Source: Asterella californica (lineage: Eukaryota > Streptophyta > Marchantiopsida > Marchantiales > Aytoniaceae). From it: a stretch of DNA of 64,000 bases. Of this stretch, positions 1-12,759 are shown one piece after another (the stretch's first letter is position 1; the number at the start of each line of letters is the position of its first letter). Made by a program: the position numbers and the translations under genes. The stretch lies in contig JAYKYS010000012.1 of NCBI GenBank assembly GCA_036924285.1, forward strand, positions 5,332,001 to 5,396,000. The letters are read 5' to 3'. Under the pieces are notes generated by a model. The model was not told the DNA's origin. It worked only from the letters and a program-made list of their open reading frames with translations, and ran no database searches.

Positions 1-532
1 ATAAAGTTTATTACTCTTACATGCTGTGGTATAATTTATCAAATAGTGATTTGAATCAAAGATCTCCCATGAGTTTACAGTATGTACTTTACTTCAAAGT
101 GAACTGCTAAGTATACACTGATTAATGTTTAGAGAAAAATTAGAGATTTCTTGGAGCAAAACAAAATCTTTTGTTAAACCAAAGTACACAGGGAGAAAAA
201 AGAAGAATATTTCTTTTCTCGCTTTTATACCGGTACTGGTGGTTCTTTTTAGAACTATGCTACATTAAACCCTTTGAAACCCTATGCTATGCATTATTAT
301 GAAGGTTATGCATTCGATATTTATCTAAATCCAAATTTTCATTATTCCTCTAAAGTTTATGTAATAAAATAAATAAACTCAATAATAAAATAAAATGGAA
401 TTTTTTATGAGATTCATAATCAAAGGATAGTTATGCATAATTTCTCCAAGGGAAAATTCAAACTAATTTTGATTTACAGCAAACTAGACTAGATGAATCA
501 CAGTTTAAATGTAAAACTATGTTAGATTAAAT

Positions 533-559
533 CTTAGGTGTGGGTTACCCACACCTAAG
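533..559. repeat. Perfect 12-bp stem hairpin, 3-nt loop
   Basis: CTTAGGTGTGGG (533-544) is the exact reverse complement of 548-559, with loop TTA. A second near-palindrome follows at about 576-620. Its stems are unrelated in sequence to the other hairpins of the window, but it sits in the same kind of AT-rich repeat context. Confidence 0.7.
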
Positions 560-957
560 GTATAAAAATAAAAGCAAAATTCTTCATTTTATACCGTATA
601 AGAATGAAGTAAAATTGTTCTTTTTTAACGTAAAGCTATATGGGAGCTTTGATTTTGATTTTGATTCTATTTATTTATTTTTTATAAAAATCTTATCAGC
701 AAAATAAAGTAAGTAAGTATAATTTTCAGTCTCTTTGTCCTCAGACAAGCAAGCCGCAGAAATCTTCCTGTTTACAAGGTATATAAATAAGACGACAACT
801 GGGTTTTAAATAAAAAATCTTGTATATAAAAATATAAATGACAAAATAATCTCACCAAGAGAAGGAGAAAAGAAGAAGAGTACTTGCAAGAATTACCGAA
901 TGTAATATCCCAGACGAATATTATAACATAGGCTTGCCGCGGAAGAACGGTTTCGTC

Positions 958-1220
958 TCATGTACACTTAAAAGTGTACATGAGCTAATTCTTCTAGTGA
1001 GAAGGGTTAGCTATAAATTAATGTCTTAAAAAAGATTATTTGCATTCGTCAATAAGAGTTTATTTATAGTAAGATAAATTACGGTTTAATCTACTGCGCT
1101 TATGGGTTTTTCCTCTTTCCAGAGTCTATGTGTTTTGCTCAGATCAGAATTACTTAAAGTTAGTTTTTTTAATTAGTAATTCAAATTTAGATATTTAAAT
1201 TTAAATTTAAATTTATCTTT
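958..1220 (+). repeat. Hairpin-bearing dispersed repeat, copy 1
   Basis: It begins with a 12-bp stem and 2-nt loop (958-983: TCATGTACACTT/AAGTGTACATGA). A second stem-loop follows at 983-1012 (AGCTAA..CTTCT/AGAAG..TTAGCT). The following ~200 bp (aaaaaagattattt, attcgtcaa, gcttatgggttttt, catgtgttttgctcag) match copy 2 at 41253-41510 in the same order and orientation, so this is a dispersed element and not a chance palindrome. No coding capacity is visible. Confidence 0.65.
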
Positions 1221-2546
1221 GACTTGCATTAATGTACGAAACCAGCCACGGATAAATTTACACTTGGATTGTTTAAATTTACACTTTGATTTAATGGTGC
1301 TCACGCATGTTGTTTCTAATGTACGAAACCGACAGCAAATGATTAAACCCAAGTAATATGTTTCCTCCTCTTTCTTCACTGTACAAGGCAGTGGGAAAAG
1401 ATATTCCGATAAGCTATACTGACAATCACATTTAAATAGTTAGATTTGTTCTACTCAAAATACTATATTTAAGACTGAATATAAACCCAACTATTAAAGA
1501 AAAATTTATGGTACGTGCCATTAAGGTTTAAATGGACAGTTTACGAACGGTTTCATGTAGCCATCTAAGAGCATTGAGCTAGTATTTGTTCAGTACTATG
1601 ACAGCTGGATAATGGAATGAACTTTTGAATTCTTAATTACCAAAAATACTCAAGTTTCAACTTTGATAATGAGAGAATTGATGTTTTCAAGTCTTAAGTA
1701 CATACATTAGAGTACCAGGCAATTAATGTTAAACTCTGATAGTATTTAGAACAATAATTTATGTGTAGTAAAATTCTTAGAGCATCACTGAAACAGTATT
1801 TATAACACTAAATGTAGTTACATGATACATAGTTACTGCAGTTAAGTGATTCTCTATTTCTTTCCTGGAAATGTAATATGTGGAATTACTAATAATATGC
1901 ATGCAAAGTGCACTTGTGTGGCCGGGAAAGGAATACGACAAGCATGGTGATAGGGATTAAATAAACAGTGTGCATTTCTATTCGTGTTTAATTATAGTGG
2001 TGGGGAAAAAAATCTGATGCTCGACTGCATCTGAAAAATACAGTTAGGGCTTCAAAAATTTAATTTATTTAATTTATAACAAAATAAAAGCATGAACCTA
2101 GTTTACTTGATTACACAAGGGCCCTGCAGTCACTAAACCCATATGCAAGGTACATAAACTTGTCTCTTTCTTGATATAAAAATCTCTGCCTTGAACAGTA
2201 AAATCATTTCAGTTTAACAACTTTAATAACTGTTCCATAAGAAAAAATTAAAATATAAATTAAAGGGCATGTATATTCCCCCTCTTATATGCATGCTTCT
2301 TTTCCATACAATGCTCCGGTAACTTAAAGTTAGTACTGTGGTTGTACAACATGACAAGTAGAAATAAGTTATTTTCTTTGATTCCACTTGCACGTTTATT
2401 ATATTTAAATATGCATCCTAGCCACACTGCGGGAAGAATATATTGTGTGAAAAATCTTGGAAGTGGTCGACTGTGATTCTTTTCTTCACTATGTCATGTG
2501 TCGATCCCTTATAGAAAATTTATTTCACTTTGTGTTAAGAAAAAAT

Positions 2547-2565
2547 GTATATATATATATATATA
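2547..2565. repeat. (TA)n microsatellite
   Basis: Uninterrupted TA dinucleotide run in AT-rich spacer. Confidence 0.8.
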
Positions 2566-2650
2566 ATTAAATAAGTAAAAAATCATAACTTTCAGTATAA
2601 AGTAATTAGATAATAAATTAATAAGCATTCTTCCCTAGTTACTCCACCTC

Positions 2651-3939
2651 CTCTTCTATGTTACCATAGATTGGACCAAATGCATAGTCTTGGCGCAGCA
2701 CCTTGCTTTTCATTTCTCGACTCAGCCGTAAAAGATCCGGAAAGGTCCTTACTAAAGCCCTACCGCAAAAGATGAAGTTTCAGAAATTTGCCGAATCGAA
2801 ATGGAAAACGTCTGCAATATTACCCATTAGCAGTAGCGAGTTCCGGAAAATTCCCGGTCGTGAACACAAGTTTCCGGAATATTACGGATAGCGGATGATA
2901 ATACTGATTCCGTAACGAGAAAAAGGTAGAGTCTTCCAGAATGTAATAGATGTGAATGTAACACCTGTCACAAGTAAATATTGGCTTTTTCAGCTCATGC
3001 TCTGAACTTGAAACTTAGTCTTACCTTTGCGCCGAAGACGTAACTTGGCCACAATCGGTAGATAACTGACACGATGACTTCTCGATCCAACATGATCGTA
3101 AATGAATGTTGACTGGATTGTCCATGATGGCAGTAGATCTTGTGTGTAACACCTATGTATTTGAAGACTGACACTGTCCGAATGAGAAAACGAAAAATAG
3201 TGGCTAAGTGAAGAGAAATGGAAGATAGCGGTTTGCGTTCGTAGCGCAGTCCTGACGTGATCAATTGAAGATAGAATCGGTTGGGTTGCGACTCGTGAGA
3301 ATCAGAAGATGTAATCATTATCAAGCAAGAGTAATTTTGACGCATTGAATTTCTCTACGGAGGACATATATTTCACGCTTACGATGAGGTCATGGAGTTC
3401 AAGAACAGCGACAAGACAATGTTTTTGATCGATGGAGGCAAGAGTTCAGCAACGATGAAGCACAACCTCTAATGGACGTTCGAGGTCATTCTTGAGAGGA
3501 AGTGCGCAAGATGACATCGAGAAGTATAATAGATGAGGTTTTCACATCTTTTGATGGATTTCATTATTCTTTGTGTCAAGTGTATTATTCTCTGTGTCAT
3601 GCCCGAACGTGATTTTAGATCGGGCTTGTCATAAAACAAAATCAAAGATGAATTGCAGAGTGCGTCTATGTCGATATGGAGCTCTGATCCAAGTTTCACA
3701 AAATGTCAAATTCTACTCAGACCGATGAGAATGAAGATCCTCGACGTGCATTTAGTGACGTTTGCTCTTTCTACGACACACGTTCATTTCACGATTTCAC
3801 ACAATGCCGTACACGAAAAAGAGTTATTGAGATGAGCAATGCTACACCGAGTGAGTCGGTTCATACCAATGGTTAGTCAAGACATAGACCACCGAAGAAA
3901 ATCAAAGAAATGAGAGCATACGAAGAGCACGCACGTTAT
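2651..3939. other. Spacer upstream of MULE remnant
   Basis: Only short unrelated frames are visible. The right end may include the 5' end of the MULE below, but no terminal inverted repeat was recognised. Confidence 0.4.
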
Positions 3940-5984
3940 CTAAGTGGTGGTCGTTGAATTTATCGAGTGAGTGGAGTGCCGTCAGAAGAAAGTGACGGAT
4001 TAGCAATGTGTCCTTTCAAGATTAGAGCACAGAAGAGTAGGTTGAGTGGAGTCATAAAGATTACTATTGGTGATGTAAAATATTCTTGTCCAGTTAGTGT
4101 GCATGGTTGGCGTGGTCCTAAAAACACACAATAGCTAAGGTCGATCATTAGCAACCATGTTACAGTAAATCATAACATTCTAGTGAGAGATTAAAATGTT
4201 GTACTATCAAATGTAACGAATGCGTGAATTTTCACGTGACTCTTTACATGACAATTAGTGCACGTCATTTCATTTCATTCCTGGTCTGTGTAGTCGTATC
4301 GAGAGTATGGATGAGCAAGCTGTAGTTGACTGGAGAACTTGGGTTAGCAATCCGTAAGTACTTTGTCATGCTTTCATTTGTCCAAGGATCACACGCGGTG
4401 TTCTGCACTTCTCACAAAAAGTGATAACGTTGGATACTTGTCATTCTAAGAGTAGAAAATATCCTTGTCAAATTTTTCTCGCTTCGGTGAGATCATCAAT
4501 TTGACGTACACAGTGGCTCTAGAAGAGTCTACTCAAACTTGGACTTGGTTCCTTTGGCTGCTGAGAGAATCGGTCGATGAGATAAACTCAATGGAGACTG
4601 TGTTTGTGTCTGATCATCAGAAAGGATTAGAAGTTGCTATCGCTGATGTGTTTTCTAGAGCTATCCATGGTCATTGCACCCAACATATACATATGAATAT
4701 TCGATCTCGGCTCGAATGAGAAGTCAAGAAACCTTTCTTGGTTCTTCTTTATTCTCAGAACATCAAACAATAAGTTCAAAAGAAGGGATGTTTGTAGTTT
4801 CTCCGACAGTTGCTTTGCACACGATTCGAAGCATTTCCTATTGTGTGATTATTCTAGTAATTTGTCAGTTTGACATTGTTTGTGGCAGTTTTGAGCATGT
4901 GATAAAGCGACTTGAGAAAGATCTAGCTCTTGCAACATATTTGAAGACCATTCGGTCAGGATGATACAATCGAGCATGGTTTCCACATTTCGATATGATA
5001 AGGTTATATCAAATCTGACAGAATCAGTGAATAATGCTTAGGCCAATACGTTTACATGCGCCGTTCTGAATTCTTTTTGACTTGTGGTTCTATACTATGG
5101 AGCAATTCTCAAAGTGGAGGGTTTTCGTAGAACTTCACGGAGGATCTTTAACTCCATATGCCACATCACGATTGCTAGAGCATGAGACTACATCGGAGCA
5201 GCTAATCTGTTTCATATCATCCTCATCTCAAGCTAGCATTCGAGCTATGGATGGTAGAAATTTTGCTGTTAAACGTAAGGAGGATCATCGTCGTGGAGAA
5301 TGCTCATGTTTTGAATTTCAGGATATGAGATGACTATGTATGCATTCTATATGTTGAGATTGTGAGATAGGAGCATACTCTAGCTATTACATTGATTCAG
5401 TTTGACACTCAAAATCACTATTTAACATTTATGGTCAACACGCCCTTCCATCATTTACAGTGCAGGATCTTGATATAGTGTTTGGATGCAAAGCACCTCT
5501 ACTTGTTGTAAAGAGAAGGTGACACCACGTAGTCCGACTTGTATTTGGATAAGTTCAAGGTCGAGAAACTGCTATGGCTGATGGAGTTCCAACAGTGGTG
5601 GTCGAGTATCCTTCATATGATCCTACAGATGTTACAGTGCAGTTTCCAGTATCAGATAAAGACAGACAATTTTGTCTTATGTCACGAGAAGAGAATGGAG
5701 AACTGATGAGTCAAGAACAGGAGGAGCACCGCGTAATCGTAGAGCACAAAATACAATCATTCATTCACGAGGTTAACGATCTTATGCACTACAGTGTTCA
5801 GTTTGTCGAACAACTAGGACACAATAAAAGTAGATGTCAAGCATTGCACTCAAAGGAGGTGAGAGTTACACAAACTATTGCATCGAATATGGAGACTTCA
5901 AATCTACATGAAGTTCGTCCATCTCAAACTGTTAACAACATACCCGTACTCAACTTTCCAAGAGAACATGACAGTCAAAGATGA
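3940..5984 (+). pseudogene. Mutator-like (MULE) transposase, decayed
   Basis: Several plus-strand frames reconstruct a MULE/FAR1-type transposase with many stops and frameshifts. The N-terminal part (about 3961-4140) includes 'CPVSVHGWRGPKNTQ'. The DDE-core block at 4465-4719 includes 'TWTWFLWLLRES', 'VFVSDHQKGLEVAI' and 'HGHCTQHIHMN', typical of the MULE transposase domain. A continuation lies at 4860-5000 ('RLEKDLALATYLK'). A SWIM zinc finger (CxC..CxH) lies at about 5270-5350 and is broken by a stop after 'FEFQDMR'. A C-terminal knuckle-like 'LGHNKSRC' lies near 5815. Stops at 4137, 4717, 5331 and elsewhere show it cannot make transposase. No terminal inverted repeats or target duplication were identified. 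Confidence 0.8.
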
Positions 5985-7166
5985 GGTTTTCATGATATAT
6001 TTGGTTTTGGAGAGCTGGTATAATTCGAATTCGGATGGGGACTTTGGATCCAAGACATCTTTCCGAATAACATCTCTAGGAGACGAAAGTCTACGAGCAT
6101 GGTAACATTCTGAAATAGCTGTATTAGAAGTAGATTGCAAGGAATATGCAATAGAATACACTATAGATATAGTGTGTAGTGAGATAGATATTATCGAGCG
6201 ATATAAATACAATATTGTATGTTGTGTGATGATGAAGTGAGTTCATCTCAGTTTGATCCCACTTGTGTTTTAGTGACGTGCGAATTTAATACCTGCTTTT
6301 CTCGCAGCATGAGGACCTTACCAAGCTACCTTGATTGGCAAGTCTGTGCAGACCTTTCTTTTCAACCATTAAATGGCATAATTGTTGTTGAGTATAAGCC
6401 GTTTGGTGAATCTTTGAATTATACAAATGTCTTTCACTCCCTTCTTTTCATGTATATACTCGTAGTAACATCGACACTTCTAAGAAAGATCATCCTTTTC
6501 TTTTGTATCAATCCACATTTTTGTCGCAACTGTATGTGACGCTTGGACCGATTTCATATCTCGTCTTCGGAACTCTTCGAACATTTCTATGTCAGCAGGA
6601 AGTGACTGGTATTGTAGTTGATGACAATCGAATGTTTCTTAAGTTCGACAAGAAGATATGCGCATCAAGCGAGATGACAAATGATTTCGTTGGTATACAA
6701 CTCTATTACCGAGTTCATTATAACTAGTAACTCTCCAGCTAGAAGAATGTTTGGCGAGACATCATTAACATGTCTAATATATACTTCTACTCATTTTTGT
6801 AAGTACAGGCGATGAAGGACAACCTATAATCTTTGCTTATGTTCTACATGTATACGAGTGACGAGTCCGATTACTTTTATTTGCTAATCTTTGACTGATA
6901 GATTGACTGACATATTGCGGACATCCAGTTCAGTAACTCGAGCATGGAACATGAGGACTGATACTTTCACGTGAAAGGTGTAGAGATCTTCTCGATCTCA
7001 TGGGGCCGAGGTGAGATTAGAAACTTCTCGCATCCTATCCTTGTTTGAGAGCCAAGACCTGGTAGGACAAAATGCTGTTCTAGATGTCAAGGGCATTGTC
7101 ACTACCTTCAAGTGCCTTGTTGGATAACCTCCAATATTGTATATGATTGTTCCATCCTTCTTGGAA
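5985..7166. other. Spacer between MULE remnant and inverted repeat
   Basis: Short frames of at most 106 codons resemble no family I know. This may be the 3' part of the MULE-bearing element. Confidence 0.35.
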
Positions 7167-9384
7167 GTCGACTTGTTCATGTTTCTCGACTTTTGCAATA
7201 AGTTGGTGTCGATCGTCATTTCTCTGTTTTCGGTGACTTATGTGATGAAATGGGGTCATTATTTCTCTGGAAAAGAGATATAGTATCCTCCATCTTTCGA
7301 TGGTCGAGCCGTCTGTTATCCATCCTACACAATCCTCAAAGATTATCTCTCATGGCGGCAAGTAGACTGTAAGTTGGACGACTCTTTGCCCTCTTGAGCC
7401 ATTTAGCAAAATAGAATCAGTGACAGAAAGAATCTGCATACTTATCAGTTAAGACCGTTTTAGAGAAACTGAAACTGATCAATATGCGCAAGTCATATAA
7501 ATAATCAATATAACACGTGCTATTAGAGTCTGGTACAATCTGGGAGTATCCGATCCAAAGCTCAAGATTTGATAAAGGTCGATCCAGACACGAGCCTGAG
7601 CTTCTGTATTTGCTTGTTCTTTGCTAAGTTATGAGTGCGCTTCGGTTCATCCGCTCATCACTTCGAAGAAATATTTTCAACTCGTAGGGTACACTTGTTG
7701 ATTTCAAAATTGAGCTTTTATATTCTCGATTCGACATCAACGATAGTAAACTATCGGTAATCTTCGGGAAGGGATTTCTTATTTTCAAGAGACAAGTTGG
7801 TCCGTAAAAACTGCCACAGATTTTTTGGAAGTTTTAGCCTTAATCCAACTGGAACCAAGTGTTTATACCTCTTGCAAGTATGTTATCTCGTCTCGAGTGC
7901 ATATTTTGTATTTAGGAAATCTTTTGATATTATGAGTGAGTAGAAGAGTGATCTCGTATTTCTGTAGGTTTCTAGGAGGTGTTTACATTTTAACTTCCTA
8001 TTAGAGAATAATGACTTTCAGACAGCGTTTCTTAGAGCGTTTCTCAGACACGTGTTGTGTTCTTCTTACCCTGTTTCAACAAGATGAAGTTGTTGTTAAA
8101 ATTGTAGACGGTGTAGCTGTCAAAAGGTTCAAGCCATTGGTGGTAATATTTGAGATGGATCAAGCATATGTCAATATCACAAATTTCCAAATGTCTTCTC
8201 AGATAATGATGAATTTTTGAATAGATGCTTGTAGGGATATCATATTCGGGCATTGTGCCTGCAGTATCTTGCTCTCTTCTAGAGCTAGGCTCTTTGGGGC
8301 CCCCCCCCAAAGGGGGGGGCCCCAAAGGTTTGCTCTTTCAGAGCTCTCGATCGCTTTAGAGTCCTTTTAGGTCCTTCTAGGTCCACCCTAAATACCAAGA
8401 TTTTCATCTCAAAACGAGTCTTTGATCAGATCTTCATGTGTGATTACCATCAACGTCTTGAGTCTTTTGACAACTACATCATCTACAACCTTAACAACAA
8501 CCTTCATATTGTTGAAAAAAGATAAGAAGAACATAGTACGTGTCTGAGAAACACTGCTTGAAAGTCATTATTCTTTGACAGAAAGTCAAAATGTAAACAC
8601 CTCCCAGAAACCTGCAGAAATAAGAGTTCACTCTTCTACTCATTTATAAAATCAAAAGATTTCTTAAGTACAAAACATGCACTCGAGACGAGATAACATA
8701 CTTGCAAGAGATATAGACATTTGGTTTCAGTTGGATTAAGGCTAAAACTTCCAAGATCCTCTGGCAGTTTTTACGGACCAACTTGTTTCCTGAAAATAAG
8801 AGATCTTTTTGGAATATTATCGATAGTTTCCTGTAGTTGATGCCGAATCGAGAATGCAAAAGCTCATTTTTGAAATCAGCAAGTGTACCCTGCGGGTTGA
8901 AAATATTTCTTCGAAGTGATGAGCAGATAAACTGAAGCAAAGAACAAGAAGCTCGGGCTCGTGTCTGGATCGATCTTTATCAAATCTTGAGCTTCGGATT
9001 GGGTATTTTCAGATTGTACCAGACTCTAATAACACATGTTGTATTGGTTATTTATATGACATGCACATATTGATTAATCTTCAGTTCACTAAAACAGTTT
9101 TAACTGATAAGTACGCATACTCCTTTTGTCAGTGATTCTATCTTGCTAAATGACTCAGGAGGGCAAAGAGTCGTCCAACTTACAGTCTATTTACCGCCAT
9201 GAGAGATAATCTCTGAGGATGGAGTCGGATGGATAACAGACGGCTCGACCGTCGAAAGATGGAGGATATTAGATCTCCTTTTTGGGAAAGTACTGACCCC
9301 ATTTCATCACATAAGTCGCCAAAAACAGAGAACGACGGCCGACATCAACTTATTGCAAAAATCCAAAAACATGAACAAGTCGAC
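7167..9384. repeat. 2.2-kb long inverted repeat (foldback-like)
   Basis: The left arm (7167 to about 8300) is the diverged reverse complement of the right arm (about 8325-9384). Both outer ends share GTCGACTTGTTCATG or its complement. Inner landmarks pair along the whole length: 'ggtcgagccgtctgttatccatcc' at about 7300 with the complement near 9230, and 'atgactttcag' at 8011 with 'cttgaaagtcat' near 8557. By eye the arms are roughly 85% identical, with small indels. The centre (8292-8327) is a G/C homopolymer palindrome, CTTTGGGGC9-AAA-G8CCCCAAAG. It lies 1.2 kb from a MULE transposase, so it may be a MULE-type long terminal repeat pair, a foldback transposon, or the trace of a palindromic duplication. 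No gene is recognised within it. Confidence 0.85.
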
Positions 9385-9624
9385 TTTACACGAGATCAAA
9401 TCCGTGTAAAACGAGGAATGCGATTCTAGTAGGTTGAGTCTAGGTTTTAGGTTTTAGGTTGCAACACAGAATTTGCGTTTAAGTCTAGTTGAGCGAGAAA
9501 CAGAAATGTGAAAGACGCTTGCATACCTAGCTCACCTTTGGTAGAGGGTGTTGGTTTTCCGCAACACAAAACTGCAGAGCGGACAGCACGATCTCCATGA
9601 GGTCTCAAAATCTGGACTCTTCGG

Positions 9625-9933
9625 CTAACTTTTCTTTAGAAACACACCAAAGAAAACACCGAACGAGTCGCGAGAAAATCTCAGAGGAATTGCATACATG
9701 TATTCATCGCTGACACCATAGGCTAAGCAAACATCCGGAAGGTCTTCGAGCACGGCCCTCTCGCATTCGTTCATGAGGTGCAGCGCTTGCTCATCGTTTG
9801 GTTTCTGAAATCCGTGCACTTCTGTGAAGCATGTAAAACCCCTTCCGTCAATCCGAATGACAATCTAAGTGTGCGATAGCTGCACATCGCTATGCTCGAA
9901 TGATTTTACGTACTCGTACTTGCTGTTCGCCAT
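9625..9933 (-). pseudogene. Thg1-like tRNA-His guanylyltransferase, N-terminal fragment
   Basis: Read from an ATG at 9933, the frame starts MANSKYEYVKSFE and has one in-frame TAG (9865-9867) where Thg1 proteins usually have Trp. It continues IVIRIDGRGF...VHGFQKPNDEQAL...CERAVLEDLPDVCLAYGVSDEY before leaving the family and stopping at 9625. Thg1 adds the extra 5' guanosine (G-1) to tRNA-His by 3'-5' nucleotide addition. The metal-binding IDG (codons at 9844-9852) and the SDE motif (9703-9711) are both present. About 80 codons of a family usually well over 200 residues long are recognisable. After SDEY the frame may run into an unspliced intron, but no further Thg1 exon was found. It is most likely a truncated pseudogene, with one stop in an otherwise well-preserved block. 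Confidence 0.85.
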
Positions 9934-10787
9934 GCTGCCTGCCTATCTGTGCTCGATTGCTATATCAATCAGCTCACATCAGCAGGCAGTCCTCCTACGC
10001 GACCTCTGTTACACGCTCTTTCTCCCATGAAAATGTAAGTCTAGCATCTCGACATCTCTAGCATCACTGACGGACGATATACTCTTCTGTGAGTAGAGGC
10101 TCTTATCCGGACTCCGGCGTTCATTGCCCAACTGCACTGAAGAATGCAAACAACAGTGCATTCTAGATTCGAAAGTTGTTCAGATTCACGAAGAAGCTTC
10201 CAACGATCTGTTTGTTTCTAGCGAAGCTTCTTCCAGCTGGGAGTACATTTCGTCTCATAATCTGCGGAGGTTTGGCAACAGGGATCAATGATAGGTTACA
10301 ATGTCTGGAGTTAACTCAAGATTGGTCCAGATTCAAGTCGTTTTCTCGGTCATCATCTCACAACAGACGTATGTTTTCATCCTACAGGTGGCATTGATAG
10401 AGGAGCTGGATGGGCGGAGGTTTGGTACTTAAATGTTTCAATCTGAAGGAAATATAGTCAATGAACTAATGTGCTCATCTTGCAGAGATGCACGGAGGTT
10501 TGTATGACCTGTAGAGAGATAAATGGCTCATGTTACTGAAAATGATCTGTTCTTGATAGAATAGTAAGTTCCGGAGCATGTTCTGATTTCAGCTCGACTC
10601 TGTCCGCTTCTGCTATCAGGTTTTCGAGCAAGCAGTCAACGCCACGACCTGGCAAGCAACATAGTCTGCGCGAGGCACAGAGATTGACGGATTTTAGCAG
10701 CAATAGGGTTCACGATAAAAGACCTGTAACTTCCACGATGGGTACTATGGTCTCTCAACGCCAACGACACGACATAGTGAAGAAGGA
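9934..10787. other. Spacer, no gene recognised
   Basis: Short frames only. The phrase 'cggaggtttg' recurs near 10265, 10415 and 10495, a weak local repeat. Confidence 0.4.
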
Positions 10788-11309
10788 ATGGAGATGGCCG
10801 TCTACAGCGACTACCAGTCTGAAGATGAGCCATTCTCACCTCATAATAGGTTCCAGGAGGCCTCTGGAATAAGGCCGTTGCTCGACAATCACCGTTTACA
10901 GGACGTAGAGTGTGGTATGGGGTTTGATGCTTTTAGAGTGGATGGACGTAGGGATAATGGCCGACCTGTGAGCAACACAGCGTACAGCGAGTCGCTTTTG
11001 AAGGCGAGCAGAAGCACACCGTTAAGACCGGAGATGCGTGCCGGAGACTCCGAAGGAATGGGTGACTTAGAAAGGGGCAATGAACGACCTGTTAGGCGAC
11101 GTGGAAAAGCCGGGAGTAGTACTTTGTTGTTTATGGTTCCTCCTGTGGAAGTGTCTGTGACTCCAGATGTAGAGATGTCCAGTCGCGGTACTGTTCCTTT
11201 GGGGAAAAGCTCTGTGCTAAGGCCCAAGATAATAACCAAGGTTGACTTAGACCATGAAGCAAGCCCTTCTCCTAGACCTCTAGTTAGTAACAGATGCATC
11301 TCGACATAA
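10788..11309 (+). CDS. Hypothetical ORF, 173 codons
   Basis: This is an uninterrupted plus-strand frame encoding a hydrophilic, Arg/Ser/Glu/Pro-rich protein with no signal peptide, membrane segment or domain I recognise. An almost equally long antisense frame (10889-11350) overlaps it, so length alone is weak evidence. Composition (for example 'GDLERGNERPVRRRGKAG') resembles disordered linker or Gag-like sequence. Neighbouring DNA is transposon-rich, so a degenerate retroelement Gag is a fair alternative. No splice context or promoter was seen. Confidence 0.25.
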   Translation: MEMAVYSDYQSEDEPFSPHNRFQEASGIRPLLDNHRLQDVECGMGFDAFRVDGRRDNGRPVSNTAYSESLLKASRSTPLRPEMRAGDSEGMGDLERGNERPVRRRGKAGSSTLLFMVPPVEVSVTPDVEMSSRGTVPLGKSSVLRPKIITKVDLDHEASPSPRPLVSNRCIST

Positions 11310-12280
11310 CATGGATCGGGGGGGCGAAAGTTTAACACTTTTGTATTCATGTTAGTGTACTGACCTAACCGGGAACTCCCAGGAGCATGACAGTTTGAGT
11401 CATGACATGGATGGGTCCTTTCTAGATTTGACTAACAAATCCCAATGTTGGACAGAATCTTGTGGATCGTTTGGGCCGTTTCGAGCACAGTTTGTGGATA
11501 TGTCTTCCTGTCCGACATGCTTTGGCCCTCCATTCATTCGGAGGCATTGGGTCTAATGGGCCCTCTGAAGGTCCAAGAAGGACCTTTTCTTTGCTAGGAC
11601 ATGCAGCCAGATAAGAAGGCAGCAATGATCTCTAGCTCCAGCAACTGCCAACCCCTTCCCAAAACTAAGGACCATTTCAGACTTGAAATAAAAAGATGTG
11701 TTCTTTCCGTAACAATGTAGCAGCGAACCAAGATACGTACTATCTATATATATTATCTCAGCAACCACGGGCGTACAAAACTACGAACGATCATGTCACT
11801 CCTGAAATCGCCATGGCTAACGGTTCCCGACCACTTGGAGCTTTTTGACACTATAACATATTCTACATCTTCCGGGAAGCTCTGACGGCATTAATCCTGC
11901 CTACGTATCTCGGTTTTGAGCAGAGGAGGAGCTGAAGTAATGAAATCCTCCAAGGAAACTCTTCAGGAGTATCCTAAAGCGGAAATACATTTCAGCAACG
12001 GAGGGAAAAAGTTAAATAAATAAGTCTCTCTTCTTTCAGTTCAAATGTCCGGCTGTAACCAGAATCGCTTCACTATACGAGGACAAGGCAAATATCCCGA
12101 GAGTCAATACACATGTACACACCTGATCGTCAGAATCAGCCAGTTGTTCAGCCTCACCCAGGTAGACGACTCGAGCCCCCAAGAACTTTGGCCAGACTCG
12201 GTCCTTATTGCTTCCTAGTGCCACCGATTCTCTCAGTACAGTCGCATCATAAACTCGTGATCTCTTCTTCTTTTCAACAG
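11310..12280. other. Spacer, no gene recognised
   Basis: Short frames on both strands (at most 106 codons) with no recognisable family. Confidence 0.4.
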
Positions 12281-12291
12281 CTCGGTTCAAC

Positions 12292-12600
12292 CTCTCGGGC
12301 ACAAGCAAGCGTCTCGATCTCTGAACCATGCATACCTGCACTCACCTGCACTCACCTGCACTCACTCAATTCACAATCCGTAGATACACTGTTAGGTATA
12401 CTACCGCACATTGATTCCAGTAGAATTGAATAGAACCCGTCCGCGCATGATTCAACTTCTCTGATCCAGATCTGTGTAACCTAGACCTCTCGGGCACAAG
12501 CAAGCGTCTCGATCTCTAAACCATCACCCATCTCTCTGCACTCACTCAGTTCGTGATCCGTAGGTACACTGTTAAGTATATTGCCGCACATGCTGTGTGC
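12292..12600 (+). repeat. Direct duplication of ~115 bp plus CCTGCACTCA minisatellite
   Basis: The block beginning 'ctctcgggcacaagcaag' at about 12292 is repeated at about 12487. Both copies run through 'gcactcactca', 'gatccgtag' (or 'caatccgtag') and 'tacactgtta(g/a)gtata'. In the first copy the ten-mer CCTGCACTCA is itself amplified three times (about 12333-12365). Confidence 0.75.
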
Positions 12601-12759
12601 TCCTCACCTCTCATCATCATCAAGCACGATTTGCTGTTAGGTATACATACTGCATATGCCAACCGCATACGCGTGCTTGAGGAAAAGCTCACTCTCCCGT
12701 TTCTTTTCGTCCCGGCACTCTCTAGTCCCAGCAACGGCACTCTCTAGTCTCTCTCTTCG

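Larger units (their letters stand above)
1..2650. other. AT-rich spacer, no gene
   Basis: No convincing coding region on either strand; the longest frame is 68 codons and is low-complexity Lys/Phe-rich. The stretch holds two hairpin repeats (annotated separately), AAATTT-type runs around 1193-1215, and a phrase 'taatgtacgaaacc' that occurs twice, near 1231 and 1318. Confidence 0.6.

Noticed and set aside
6219..6539. 106-codon plus frame
   Set aside because: No family resemblance, Cys/Phe/Leu-rich composition typical of chance frames in AT-rich DNA, and no coding neighbours.
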